From Polyangiaceae bacterium (lineage in GTDB: Bacteria; Myxococcota_A; Polyangia; Polyangiales; Polyangiaceae), in assembly GCA_015075635.1 (NCBI GenBank), contig JABTUA010000001.1, forward strand, positions 2,046,001 through 2,110,000: a DNA stretch of 64,000 nucleotides, read 5' to 3'. The notes below the pieces were generated by a model that did not search any database, was not told the DNA's origin, and saw only the letters and a list, made by a program, of their open reading frames with translations. The position numbers and the translations under genes are program-made. How positions within the stretch are numbered: the first letter of the stretch is position 1; each line of letters begins with the position of its first letter. Of this stretch, positions 34,395 to 44,477 are shown piece after piece.

Positions 34395-34978
34395 TGAAGC
34401 TCTCGCGCCAGCAATTCCTCCTCGGTTGCGTCGGCCTGCTCGTCGCGAGCGGCTGCGGTGGTGACGACGACGGCGGCGACGGCAGCGGGGGTGCTTCCGG
34501 TGGCGGTGGCGCGTCCGGTGGCGGTGGCGCACCGGGCGGCGGCGGCTCGCCGGGCGGCGGCGGCTCGCCGGGCGGTGGCGGCGCGGCCGGCGGCGGTGGC
34601 TCGCCGGGTGGGGGAGGCGCGCCGGGGGGCGCCGGCGGTAGCGCGGGCAGCGCGAGCGGCGGCGCGGGCGGCGGCGGCGCTGGGTGCAGCGGCGACGTCG
34701 TGGCGGCCATCTCGCAGAACCATGGTCACGCGCTCACGGTACCGATGGCGGACATCGAGGCCGGCGTCGAGAAGACGTACAGCGCCAAGGGCAGCGCCAA
34801 CCACTGCCATCAGGTCACGCTCACCGCTCAGGACTTCGCGACGCTCAAGGCCGGCGGCGTGGTGACGAAGAAGAGCTGCAACGGCACCGACCACGAGTAC
34901 GTGCTGAGCTGCGGCTCCGCTCCGGCGCCCGCGGTGCCGAGCTGCGCGGGGACACCGAGCCTCGGGACCTGCGCCTAG
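34394..34978 (+). CDS. Gly-rich lipoprotein with His-containing C-terminal domain
   Basis: A 194-residue predicted lipoprotein (LVASGC lipobox) with a long linker of GGGGASGGGG/SPGGGG repeats over residues 25-95. A compact C-terminal domain follows: ISQNHGHALTVPMADIEAG, NHCHQVTLTAQDF, TDHEYVLSC. His residues spaced in beta-strand-like segments resemble small cupredoxin- or metal-binding folds, but no copper-site signature is certain. The translation start overlaps the preceding stop. Surface display with possible metal or redox function is inferred from composition only. Confidence 0.7.
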   Translation: MKLSRQQFLLGCVGLLVASGCGGDDDGGDGSGGASGGGGASGGGGAPGGGGSPGGGGSPGGGGAAGGGGSPGGGGAPGGAGGSAGSASGGAGGGGAGCSGDVVAAISQNHGHALTVPMADIEAGVEKTYSAKGSANHCHQVTLTAQDFATLKAGGVVTKKSCNGTDHEYVLSCGSAPAPAVPSCAGTPSLGTCA

Positions 34979-34981
34979 CCG

Positions 34982-35647
34982 ATGGACCTTCTGCTCGTTC
35001 GACACGGCGAGAGCGAGGCCAACGCCGAGGGCCGCTTGCAGGGGTCGCTCGACTACCCGCTCTCGGAGCGCGGCCGCGCTCAGGCCGGGCAGCTCGCACG
35101 CTGGCTGGACAAGAACGGCGTGGGCTGGGACTTCGCGTTCTGCTCGCCGCTCCTGCGCGCCAAGCAGACGGCGGAGATCCTGTGCGCCATCGACGGGCGT
35201 CCCGCCGCCAGCATCGAGCCGGATCTGGCGGAGCTCCGGGCCGGCGCCCTCGAAGGGCTCACCCGGGAGGACATGCAGGAGAAGCACCCGGAGTGGATGA
35301 AGCGCAGCGTCACCCAGCTCGGCGACTTCTCCGAGTTCGGCGGCGAGAGCTACGACCAGGTGCAAGAGCGCGCCACGCGGCTCATCGAACGCTGGACCCG
35401 GGACTACCGGGCGGCGAACGCGCGCCTCTTGGTGGTGGCCCACGGCGGCATCAACTTCCAGCTCTTGAAGCGCTTGATCTGCCTGCCCGTACCCCGCGTC
35501 GCCATCGTGCGCATGGGCAACTGCAGCGTGACGCAGGTCAAGCTGCGGGAACGCCGCGGCACGTTCATGGGGGAGCTCGTGTTCCACCTGCCCATCGAGA
35601 TGATGGGCATGGTCGAGTCGGCGGACACCGGGGCGCTGTTCCGGTAG
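34982..35647 (+). CDS. Histidine phosphatase family protein
   Basis: A 221-residue member of the histidine phosphatase (phosphoglycerate-mutase-like) superfamily. The phospho-accepting His is in LVRHGESEAN (His8). PLSERGRAQAGQLA follows, CSPLLRAKQTAEI supplies the conserved Arg, the acid/base Glu lies in LAELRAGALEGL, and the second His is in LLVVAHGGINFQLL. The family includes mutases and phosphatases of sugars, nucleotides and proteins; the substrate is not clear. It starts 3 nt after the previous stop and is cytoplasmic, unlike its lipoprotein neighbours. Confidence 0.92.
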   Translation: MDLLLVRHGESEANAEGRLQGSLDYPLSERGRAQAGQLARWLDKNGVGWDFAFCSPLLRAKQTAEILCAIDGRPAASIEPDLAELRAGALEGLTREDMQEKHPEWMKRSVTQLGDFSEFGGESYDQVQERATRLIERWTRDYRAANARLLVVAHGGINFQLLKRLICLPVPRVAIVRMGNCSVTQVKLRERRGTFMGELVFHLPIEMMGMVESADTGALFR

Positions 35648-35685
35648 TTGCCGTTCCCAGCCTCGGGCCCTACGCTCTCTGTCGC

Positions 35686-36621
35686 ATGCTCGGGCGGCTC
35701 GCGATCGCGTCGTGTCTCCTGGCCCTCGGTTGCGGCGACGGAGAGTCCGCCTCGACGTCCGGGGGCACCGGCGGCGCGGGCGGGAGCGCCGGCGCTGCAA
35801 CCGGCGGCAGCGCGGGCAAGGCCCCGTGCAGCGAGGACCACGGTCCCGGCGCCGTGTGCGTGATGGAGGTGAAGGGGCGCACCGTGGACGCCCAGGGCGC
35901 GCCGCTCGGGCAGATCTCCACCAGCGTGTGCGGCTTCATCTGCTGGTACGGCGAGTCGGACGCGACCGGCGCGTTCAGCGTGAGCATCGGCGAGCGCATC
36001 GTGCCGACGGAGTTCTCGACCCTGCCGCACGGTCGCCCGACGCGCACGAGCTTCTACTTCGCGCTGCCGGAGGTCACCTCGGAGAGCGTCGAGGTCGGGG
36101 ACTTGCCGTTGCTCGACCTGCCGCCGAGCGGGCCGTCACTGGTGGTCTGGCACGAGAAGCAGGGCGCGCCGGCCCAGACCGTGACGAGCGGTGAGCTGAC
36201 GCTCGAGATCGGCGCGGGGACTCAGGTGAAGCTCGACGTGGAGGACGTGGCCCTCGGTGACGAGGGCAAGCAGTTCCGCGCGCTCGGCATCCCGGCGGCG
36301 AAGCGCCCGGCCTTCGCCGGGGAGGCGCTCGGCCTCGGCGCGCTCTGGGCGCTGACGCCCTTCGAAGCCGCCGTCATCGACGAGCAGAGCGGCTCGCCCG
36401 CGCTCGCCCGCATCAGTGCCGACAACACGCTGGGGCTGCCCGCGGATACCGCCGTCGAGTGGCTCGCGCTCGGCAGCTACCTGTTCGCGGACTGGGTGAA
36501 GCCCGCGGCCTTCGAGGTGGTGGCCAGTGGCAAGGTGAGCACCGACGGCACGCGCATCGAGATGGACGCGGGGCAGGGGGTCCGCTACCTTACCTGGCTG
36601 GGAGTGCGGAAGAAGCCATGA
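35686..36621 (+). CDS. Lipoprotein with carboxypeptidase-regulatory-like domain
   Basis: A 311-residue predicted lipoprotein (ATG at 35686, lipobox LALGC). After a Gly/Ala linker comes a Cys-containing beta-sandwich that looks like a carboxypeptidase-D regulatory domain (VKGRTVDAQGAPLGQISTSV, then ESDATGAFSVSIGERI). A second beta-rich half follows (about 170-311) with ALTPFEAAVIDEQSG and GVRYLTWLGVR. It is likely anchored in the outer membrane as a ligand-binding or structural protein. Its stop overlaps the start of the candidate selenoprotein gene (ATGA at 36618), so they are probably translated together. Confidence 0.7.
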   Translation: MLGRLAIASCLLALGCGDGESASTSGGTGGAGGSAGAATGGSAGKAPCSEDHGPGAVCVMEVKGRTVDAQGAPLGQISTSVCGFICWYGESDATGAFSVSIGERIVPTEFSTLPHGRPTRTSFYFALPEVTSESVEVGDLPLLDLPPSGPSLVVWHEKQGAPAQTVTSGELTLEIGAGTQVKLDVEDVALGDEGKQFRALGIPAAKRPAFAGEALGLGALWALTPFEAAVIDEQSGSPALARISADNTLGLPADTAVEWLALGSYLFADWVKPAAFEVVASGKVSTDGTRIEMDAGQGVRYLTWLGVRKKP

Positions 36622-37406
36622 CGCCCAAGCTCTTGCGTCGAGTCTCCGCGGGCCTCGCGCTCGCCATGACGCTCGGGCTCGGCGCGGCGGCGTGCGGCTC
36701 CGACGACGGCGGCGGCAGCAGCGGGAGCGGCGGTACGGCGCAGTCCGGTGGCGGCAGCGGCGGCACGCAACAGTCCGGCGGGAGCGGCGGCCTCGCGAGC
36801 GGCGGCGCCGGCAGCGGCGGGCTCGCGAGCGGCGGCGCGGCGGGCAGCGGCGGCAGCATGGATGCGGGCACCGATGCGCCCGTGAACTACGGTCCGTACC
36901 CGGCCGGCCCCTACGGCAACGAGGTCGGCGACACGATCGCCAACCTGGCCTGGGAAGGCTACGTGAACACCGCGGGCGCGGCGCCGGCCCACACGCTGCC
37001 CTACGGCGACTACTCCACCGACGAGATGCGGAAGAGCGGCAAGCCCTATGGCTTGATCCACATCTCCGCGTTCACGTGACCCGGCTGCAAGTTGGCCGCC
37101 GAGGTCCTCGGCGGGACGCAGCAGAAGGGGAAAGCGGCGGTCCTCGCCGGGGGCGTGGTCGTGGACGTGCTCCACTCCGGGGATCTGGTCGCCTGGAGCA
37201 CCGCCTACGATCTGCACATCAGCGTGGTGAAGCCCAAGGACGGCGAGACCTTGAGCCAGCTGGTCAGCCGCGAGTGGACCTACGTGATCGATCTGAAGAC
37301 CATGAAGATCGTGTGGAAGGGCTTCGGCAGCTATTCGGGCGGGGCGGCCTCGACCTCCACGATGACCGAGGGCCTGAACCAGCTGATGACCCTGCTCGGC
37401 AAGTGA
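36618..37406 (+). CDS. Thioredoxin-fold lipoprotein with in-frame TGA: candidate selenoprotein (UPGC motif)
   Basis: One frame runs from ATG 36618 to 37406 (262 codons plus stop), broken only by TGA at 37077-37079, codon 154. Upstream are a signal peptide with lipobox (GAAAC), a Gly/Ser linker of about 30-85, and the start of a redoxin fold (YGNEVGDTIANLAWEGYVN; GLIHISAF). The TGA falls where the first Cys of a CPGC active site belongs (HISAFT-TGA-PGCKLAAEVL). The remaining fold continues without a gap (VVVDVLHSGDLVAWS; TYVIDLKTMKIVWKGFG). A hairpin with a GGUC apical loop begins 17 nt after the TGA, as in bacterial SECIS elements. Selenocysteine at 154 is the best reading. The alternative is a nonsense mutation or sequencing error of a Cys codon. 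Selenocysteine machinery is not in this window. Confidence 0.7.
37096..37114 (+). promoter_or_regulatory. Candidate bacterial SECIS hairpin
   Basis: CCGCCGAG (37096-37103) pairs with CTCGGCGG (37107-37114), 8 bp with loop GUC. Opening the top pairs gives an AGGUCCU-type loop. E. coli fdhF has a GGUCU apical loop that SelB recognises. The loop G lies 24 nt after the TGA, inside the range for bacterial SECIS elements. The stem is coding sequence (AAEVLGG). The bulged U of fdhF is not obvious here. Confidence 0.5.
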
Positions 37407-37454
37407 TCACCCGGCTTGTGCCGAGGCGAAAACGCAGGCATTCATCGGGCAGCA

Positions 37455-37937
37455 ATGGTCCGGGGACGGTCGTGGCTCGCGGTGTGCGTCGCTCTCTGTG
37501 CCCTCGCGGGCTGCGGTGAGCCTCCGCCGCCGGCGCCTTCGGCGGTGATCCGAGCCTGTCCGTCGAGCCTGTGTGTCGGCGACGACTTCGCGACCAGCAT
37601 TCACTTGGACGCGACCAAGAGCGCGCCGCGGCTCACGCTGGTGCAGGCGCCCCCGGATCCGAACGAGCCGCCCCTGAAGGTGCGCTGGTCGTTCAGCGGC
37701 TCGGCCTGGCTGTTCGACGATGACGGGGTGGCGACGCAGCCGGACGTGCTGGTGAGCATGGCTGCCGACCGCCCGCTGCACGTGGGCCTCCGGGTGGAGA
37801 ACTCCGCGGGCGGCGTCAGCGAAGCGCTCAAGACCATCTCGGTGACGCCGCTCGACGAACAAGGCGCGTGTCCGCTGCCCGCTCCCATCGACGACTCGAG
37901 CGACGACTGCCTCGCGATCGGACCCGCAGGACTCTGA
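37455..37937 (+). CDS. Lipoprotein with Ig/PKD-like domain
   Basis: A 160-residue predicted lipoprotein (ATG 37455, lipobox ALAGC). One beta-sandwich follows that looks like a PKD or bacterial Ig-like domain: HLDATKSAPRLTLVQ, LKVRWSFSGSAWLFDDDG, LHVGLRVENSAGGVSEALKTISV. Cys pairs at both ends suggest a disulfide. Its stop overlaps the ATG of the first FadL-type porin gene (TGATG at 37935), so it may be an accessory subunit of that outer-membrane protein. The function is otherwise unknown. Confidence 0.75.
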   Translation: MVRGRSWLAVCVALCALAGCGEPPPPAPSAVIRACPSSLCVGDDFATSIHLDATKSAPRLTLVQAPPDPNEPPLKVRWSFSGSAWLFDDDGVATQPDVLVSMAADRPLHVGLRVENSAGGVSEALKTISVTPLDEQGACPLPAPIDDSSDDCLAIGPAGL

Positions 37938-39232
37938 TGAAGCGCGCTGCCCTCCTCGCCCTGGTGCTCACGCTCGGTGCGTCCGAGGCCCGCGCGACCA
38001 GCGGCACGGCGTTCGGCGAGAGCGCGAGGGTCGCGGCGCTCGGGACCTCGGTGGTCGGGCGTCCCGGGGACGCCGGTTCCATCCGCGAGAACCCCGGCGG
38101 ACTCGGCGACGTGTCCGAGCCGCAGGTGATGCTGGGCGCGAGCGTGGGCCGGTTGAGCATCGGTTTTGCGCGCGACGGCGAGGCCGAGTCGGAGCGCGCG
38201 CGCTGGCTGGGCGGCTTCGGCCTCGCGGTCGCCACGCCGCTGCCGGGTCCAGACTGGCTCCGGCGCCTGCGCGTGGGGCTCGCGCTCTACATGCCCGCGG
38301 AGTACGCGCTGCGCGTCTCCGTGGACGAGCGGGTCGATGAACCCAAGAGCCCCATCTACGACGGGCGCCCGGATCGCATGAGCGCGCTCGCGGCGCTCGG
38401 CTACGAGATCCTGCCGCAGCTCAAGCTCGGCGCCGGCGTGGTCATGGCGCCGAGCTTGGCGACACCCACGGAGGTCTCCTACGACGCGGATCGGGCCGAC
38501 GGCGTCGAGAAGGACGTGATGGTGCGGCTCGACCGCGATCTGGAGATGGACGTCTCGCCGTTCTTCGGGGCGCGCGCGCAGCCGCTCGAGAAGCTCGGCG
38601 TGGGGTTGACCTACCGCGCGGCCTCGGTCAGCCGCGCGGGCGGCAACCAGCGCACGGTGGCCGGCGGCATCCTCGCCGACGATCCCATCGACTACTACCA
38701 GTTCTGGGATCCGGCGGAGGTCGTGCTGGGCGTCGCCGCCGGTCCGTTCGCGGGCCTGAGCGCGTCGGCGGACGCCGGCTGGGCGCGCTGGAGCAAGTTT
38801 CGCAGCGGGTTCAACCGCGAGATCGACGCGCCCTTCGAGGACACGCTGAACCTGCGGGCCGGCCTCGAGTGGCAGGCGCTGCCGTGGCTCGCCGCGCGAG
38901 GAGGCTGGTCCCTCGAGCCGTCGCCGATCCCGGAGCAGACCGGGGACGAGAACTACCTCGGCGCCGACACCCATGTCGTGGCGCTCGGCGCGGGGGCCAA
39001 CCTGCGAGAGCTCTGGCCTCGCGTGCCGGTCGCGGTGGACGTTTTCGGTCGGATGCACCTGAGTGGCAAGCAGCAGGCCGGCAAGGATCCGACCGAGCTC
39101 AGCGACGCGAGCGAGTCGCTGCCCGGCCAGCAGATCGACAACCTGGGCTACCCAGGCTTCAGCTCGACCGCGAGCTTCTGGCAGATCGGCCTTTCGCTCA
39201 CGCTGTTCGTGGGCAGGGAGAAGTCGCGATGA
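37937..39232 (+). CDS. FadL/TodX-type outer-membrane transporter
   Basis: A 431-residue protein with a signal peptide (cleavage near EARA), then an N-terminal segment typical of the FadL/OmpP1 family (SGTAFGESARVAALGTSVVG, then SIRENPGGLGD, the NPA-like motif region). A series of amphipathic beta-strands follows to a C-terminal aromatic strand (FWQIGLSLTLFVG). FadL-type barrels pass hydrophobic compounds such as fatty acids and aromatic hydrocarbons through the outer membrane by a lateral opening. The substrate is unknown. It overlaps both its neighbours by 1-4 nt; the next gene is a second FadL-type barrel. Confidence 0.85.
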   Translation: MKRAALLALVLTLGASEARATSGTAFGESARVAALGTSVVGRPGDAGSIRENPGGLGDVSEPQVMLGASVGRLSIGFARDGEAESERARWLGGFGLAVATPLPGPDWLRRLRVGLALYMPAEYALRVSVDERVDEPKSPIYDGRPDRMSALAALGYEILPQLKLGAGVVMAPSLATPTEVSYDADRADGVEKDVMVRLDRDLEMDVSPFFGARAQPLEKLGVGLTYRAASVSRAGGNQRTVAGGILADDPIDYYQFWDPAEVVLGVAAGPFAGLSASADAGWARWSKFRSGFNREIDAPFEDTLNLRAGLEWQALPWLAARGGWSLEPSPIPEQTGDENYLGADTHVVALGAGANLRELWPRVPVAVDVFGRMHLSGKQQAGKDPTELSDASESLPGQQIDNLGYPGFSSTASFWQIGLSLTLFVGREKSR

Positions 39233-40533
39233 GGAGGGTCCTCTTCGCCCTCGGTTTGCTGCTCGCGGCGAGCCCTGCCCGCGCGGGGGTCGAGGACACC
39301 TTCGGGCTCGGGCCCCGGGCCATGGCCCTCGGGAGCTCCTACGCGGCGCGGCCCGGCGACTTCGCCGCCGCGTATTACAACCCGGCGGGCCTCGCGCCCG
39401 GCGGCTCGCAAGGGGAGCGCGGCGGGTACTTCGAGCTTTCGCTCGCGTACCTGTACGCGTCGCCCAGCCTCTACGTCACCGGGGCGGACGGCGCCGAGAT
39501 CGCCACGCCGGCGGTGCCGTCGAACACCGGCGTGGTCGCCGGCGCGCGCTTCAGCGTCGGTCAGCCCTTCGACCTCGATGGCCTGAACATGGGGCTCAGC
39601 GTCTACGTGCCCGAGCACCTGTTCCGCTGGACGATTCGCCCGGACGACGACGTGCAGTGGGCGCTGCTCACCGATCGCACCCAGGTGGTGAGCGCCAACG
39701 CCTCCCTCGGCTACCGGGTCACGCCCTGGCTATCGCTCGGGGCGGGCCTGCGCGTCATGTTCGACGTGCAGACGCTGACCCGCGGACGGGTGACCAGCGT
39801 GGAGCTCGACCAGGAGACCGGCAAGGTGCGCACGCACACCGAGCTCGGCACCGACGCGCAGGTGTTCGGCCGGGTCGCCCCGCTCGCCGGCGTGCTGATC
39901 ACTCCAGCCGACGAGCTGCGCTTCGGGCTCACCTACCGCCACGAGAGCTACGTGGACGACTGGGGCGACACGCGCATCCGCGACGTGCCGATTCTGAGCA
40001 ACATGGGCTACACCCACCGATTTGCCCACTACTTCGAGCCGACTCAGGTCACCGCGGCGGTCTCGGCCGACGTCCTGCCGGAGCTCGACGTCTCCTTCGA
40101 TCTGACCTGGGCGCGCTGGTCGCGAGCGCTCTCGACCAACCAGAACGCGCAGAATTCCCCGGTGTGGGGCGACACCTGGACGCCGGCCCTCGGCAGCCGC
40201 TGGCGCGCGAACCAGGCGCTCTCGCTGCTCGGCGGCTACCGCTTCCAGAAGTCCCCCCTCGGCAACTTCGGCGGCCCGTCGAACCTGCTCGACAACGACC
40301 GGCACGTGCTCTCGCTGGGACTCGAGAGCGAGCTCGAGCGCTGGCTCACGCCGGGCTTCGACGCCAAGGCGAACCTCGCGTTCGAGCAAATAGTGCTCGT
40401 GGAGCGGAGCGAGACCAAGGACTATCGGCGTTTCCCGAGCGACGCAGCGCTCCAGAAGAACCCGGGCTATCCTTCCTACGTGTACGGCGGCAGCGTGCTC
40501 GCGATCTCGTTCGGCCTGGAGGCGAAGTTTTGA
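39229..40533 (+). CDS. FadL/TodX-type outer-membrane transporter
   Basis: A 434-residue second barrel of the same family. The signal peptide ends at ARAG. The N-terminal hatch has GPRAMALGSSYAARPGDF and the family motif YYNPAGLA. Strand-rich sequence runs to a C-terminal aromatic strand (LAISFGLEAKF). The start ATG overlaps the stop of the first barrel (ATGA). Two adjacent FadL proteins with intact motifs suggest either a two-substrate import system or a recent duplication that has diverged; identity between them is low by eye. Confidence 0.9.
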   Translation: MRRVLFALGLLLAASPARAGVEDTFGLGPRAMALGSSYAARPGDFAAAYYNPAGLAPGGSQGERGGYFELSLAYLYASPSLYVTGADGAEIATPAVPSNTGVVAGARFSVGQPFDLDGLNMGLSVYVPEHLFRWTIRPDDDVQWALLTDRTQVVSANASLGYRVTPWLSLGAGLRVMFDVQTLTRGRVTSVELDQETGKVRTHTELGTDAQVFGRVAPLAGVLITPADELRFGLTYRHESYVDDWGDTRIRDVPILSNMGYTHRFAHYFEPTQVTAAVSADVLPELDVSFDLTWARWSRALSTNQNAQNSPVWGDTWTPALGSRWRANQALSLLGGYRFQKSPLGNFGGPSNLLDNDRHVLSLGLESELERWLTPGFDAKANLAFEQIVLVERSETKDYRRFPSDAALQKNPGYPSYVYGGSVLAISFGLEAKF

Positions 40534-41434
40534 AGCGCGCGCTGCTGCTCTCCGCGCTGCTCCTCCTCGCCTGTGGTCCGAAGGACGAGGTCCGCGTCCT
40601 GCGCGACGACCACTGCCCGGTCGGCGGCTGCAAGGATGCCTCGACCGTCGGCGACGGCGGCCCGGTGGTGATCCCGCCGGAGCCCCTGGAGCCATGGGAC
40701 GAGACCGGGCAGGGCTTGCTCAGCGGGATCTTCGCGGTCGAGACCACGATCAACGCGCGGGTGGGCATCCCGGTCGAGACGCGGCAGCTCTTTCGGCTGC
40801 GCATTCGGCAGTTGGGCAAGACGCTCCAGCAGAAGACCACGCTCTGCGCCTTCAAGCTGCCGAAGGTCGAGGGCCTGGCCACGCTGATCATCCCGCCGGA
40901 GCTCCAGGCGCTGATGGCGACCAAACACGTGGAGTCGAGCGGGGAGTTCTTGACCAGCGAGAGCCTGATCGGCGCCGGCTACACGCCACCGCCGTCGCTC
41001 CTGGTGGTGGGGGCCAACCTGAAGGACCCGGTGAAGGACAAGCTGCCGACCAAGGACGACCTGACCAACGCCTTCGACGAGGACCAGGACGGCAACCCCG
41101 GCGTGACGCTGCTGGCGAGCGTCGTCACCTGCGGCGAGGACAAGCTGGAGAAGCTCTTCGTGGCGCTGCGCACCGGGGTCAAGCTGACCGGCAAGGTGAT
41201 GACCCCGGATCACATCGAGGGCAAGGCGGAGGTGGATCTCGATCAGTCCGTGATCGGCTTCTCCGACGACTGCCTGACCAGCGCCGCGCAGATCAACATC
41301 CTGGTGGAGCCCGGCAGCCCGTTCCGCGCGGTGCGCGTCGGAAAGGCCGAGGACGTGGACGACAACGGCAACGTCTCCTGTCCGGAGATCAGCGTGAACG
41401 CCAGCAAGCTGTTCGGGGCGTACTGGGACGGCTG

Positions 41435-41435
<1 letters not shown>
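40530..41435 (+). CDS. Lipoprotein of unknown function
   Basis: A 301-residue predicted lipoprotein starting at TTG 40530, which overlaps the barrel gene's TGA (TTGA). The signal is short (lipobox LLLAC at residue 15), followed by a Cys-containing N-terminus. The body is mixed alpha/beta with Asp-rich loops (DEDQDGNPG and DVDDNGN) that could bind calcium. A Cys near the C-terminus (NVSCPEISV) may pair with VVTCGED. It lies directly after two FadL-type barrels and may be a partner in the outer membrane. No family is recognised. Confidence 0.75.
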
Positions 41436-42795
<1,360 letters not shown>

Positions 42796-42796
<1 letters not shown>

Positions 42797-44028
42797 TGCT
42801 GGGCCCCGACCACGTTCGCGTGCGCCGCAAGGGCGACGAGCTGATCCTGCCGGCCTTCGACAAGAAGCGCCGGGCGCGGGCCTTGGCGCTGGCGGAGGAG
42901 ATCCTGCTCATCGCCCAGGAGCTCTGCGGGCAGCGGAAGAGCGTCTTCACCGAGGCCTTCGCCGCGGTCGAGCACAAGCCCAGCGAGCGCCGCATGCTCG
43001 ACGGCCTGGGCAAGCTCCTGCTCGACGCCTGCGAGACCCAGATGCCGACGGGCGTGGACGCGGTCGCGCTCCGGCGCGCGCTGTTCGAGCGCGCTGCTCG
43101 CGAGCGCCGCGCGCTCGATGCCGGGGCCAAGCTCGACCGTCAGGTGATGCTCGACGCCGCCGGCGCCGAATTCGGGCTGAGCGCCGAGGCAGTGGACGAG
43201 GCGCTCTACTCGGATCTGGCGAGCGAGGAGCGGGTGGTGCGCGTGCCGAGCCTGCGCGCCGAGCACCTGGCCGAGGACTACGAGCGCTCGAGCCGCCAGG
43301 CCATCCTGCTCAGGGCGGTGCGGGTCACGGCCGACGTCGTGTGCCGCTCGCCGAACGCGTACCGAACGCTGTTCGGCAAGCTCAAGTTCCGGCGCCTGCT
43401 GCACCGCATCGAGCGCACCGAGCGCGGCTACCGGATCGTCATCGACGGACCGCACAGCCTGTTCGACTCCGTGACCAAGTATGGCCTCGGCCTGGCGCTG
43501 GTCTTGCCGGCGCTCGAGGCCGTGGACGAGCTCCGGCTCACGGCGGAGCTCCGCTGGGGTCGCCGCCGCGAGCGGCTCACGTTCCGCTACGAGATGCGGA
43601 GCGACAGCGGCGCCGACGAGGCCCCCGCGCTGAGCTCCGACGTGGCGGCCTTGCTCGAGGCGTTCGCGTCGCTCTCCACGCCCTGGCGCGCCGCTCCCGC
43701 GGAGTGCGTCTTCGACGTGCCGGGGCTCGGCGTGTGCGTGCCCGATCTCACGTTCACCCACGCCGAGACCGGCGAGCAGGTCCACCTCGAGGCGCTGGGC
43801 TACTGGAGTCGGGACGCGGCGTTTCGGCGGGCGGAGCTCTGCCTGGGTGGGCTCCGCGAGCCCATCGTGTTCGCGCTCTCGAGCCGCCTCCGGGTCAGCG
43901 AGGAGATCCTCGACGAGCGGAGCGCGAGCGCCTTGTACGTGTACAAGGGGGTGATGAGCGCCCGGGCGGTGGAGCGCCGCCTGGACGAGCTCCGCGCACG
44001 GCTTTGCGCCGAGCGGCGGGTCGTGTAG
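42796..44028 (+). CDS. Bax1-like nuclease (DUF790), XPB partner
   Basis: A 410-residue protein of the DUF790/Bax1 family. In archaea Bax1 binds XPB and cuts DNA near the bubble opened by the helicase. The N-terminal half is helical (ALALAEEILLIAQELCGQRK). The C-terminal half contains the nuclease-like core: ECVFDVPGLGVCVPDLTF, then HLEALGYWSRDAAFRRAE, with an Asp-Leu and Glu-Ala pair at the expected sites for a PD-(D/E)xK-type fold. The overlap with the helicase gene (TGATG) supports joint translation. Together they form a two-protein repair system not usual for bacteria. Confidence 0.9.
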
Positions 44029-44038
44029 AACTGACGGC

Positions 44039-44452
44039 GTGATCGGCACTCGCGCGAAGCACCTCTTGGTCGAGTACGAGGGCTGCGATCCGGCGATTCT
44101 GGACGACCTGGAGCGCATGACGGCGCTGATGCGGGAGGCCGCCGTGGCCGCCGGCGCGACGGTGGTGGCCGAGGCGTTCCACCGCTACCGACCCCAGGGG
44201 GTCACCGGCGTCCTGGTGATCGAGGAGTCCCACTTCTCCGTGCACACCTGGCCGGAGCACGGGTATGCGGCGCTCGACTTCTACACCTGCGGCGACTGTG
44301 AGCCGGAGCGCGCCGACGAGGTGCTGCGCCGGGCGCTTCGCGCCAAGCACGCGGAGGTCGCGCTGGTCGAGCGGGGGCTCCGGCTGGTGACGGGCTCGAT
44401 GCAGCTGGTCGAACGGCGGAGCGGGCCGGTGCTACCCCGAGCCGAGGGCTGA
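44039..44452 (+). CDS. speD: S-adenosylmethionine decarboxylase proenzyme
   Basis: A 137-residue bacterial-type (class 1) SAM decarboxylase. It makes the aminopropyl donor for spermidine. The GTG start at 44039 gives MIGTRAKHLLVEYEG. The self-cleavage site is in VIEESHFSVHTWPE, where Ser64 becomes the pyruvoyl group. The downstream His and the Cys of YTCGDCEPERA are both kept. No speE follows. It is 10 nt after the Bax1 gene and 25 nt before a gene for an outer-membrane-like protein. Confidence 0.95.
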   Translation: MIGTRAKHLLVEYEGCDPAILDDLERMTALMREAAVAAGATVVAEAFHRYRPQGVTGVLVIEESHFSVHTWPEHGYAALDFYTCGDCEPERADEVLRRALRAKHAEVALVERGLRLVTGSMQLVERRSGPVLPRAEG

Positions 44453-44477
44453 GGGAGCTCGGAGGCCGAGGCGGCAG

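Noticed and set aside
34172..35800. A 542-codon minus-strand frame over the lipoprotein run
   Set aside because: Antisense of the lipoprotein and phosphatase genes; Arg/Ala-rich with no signal or domain.
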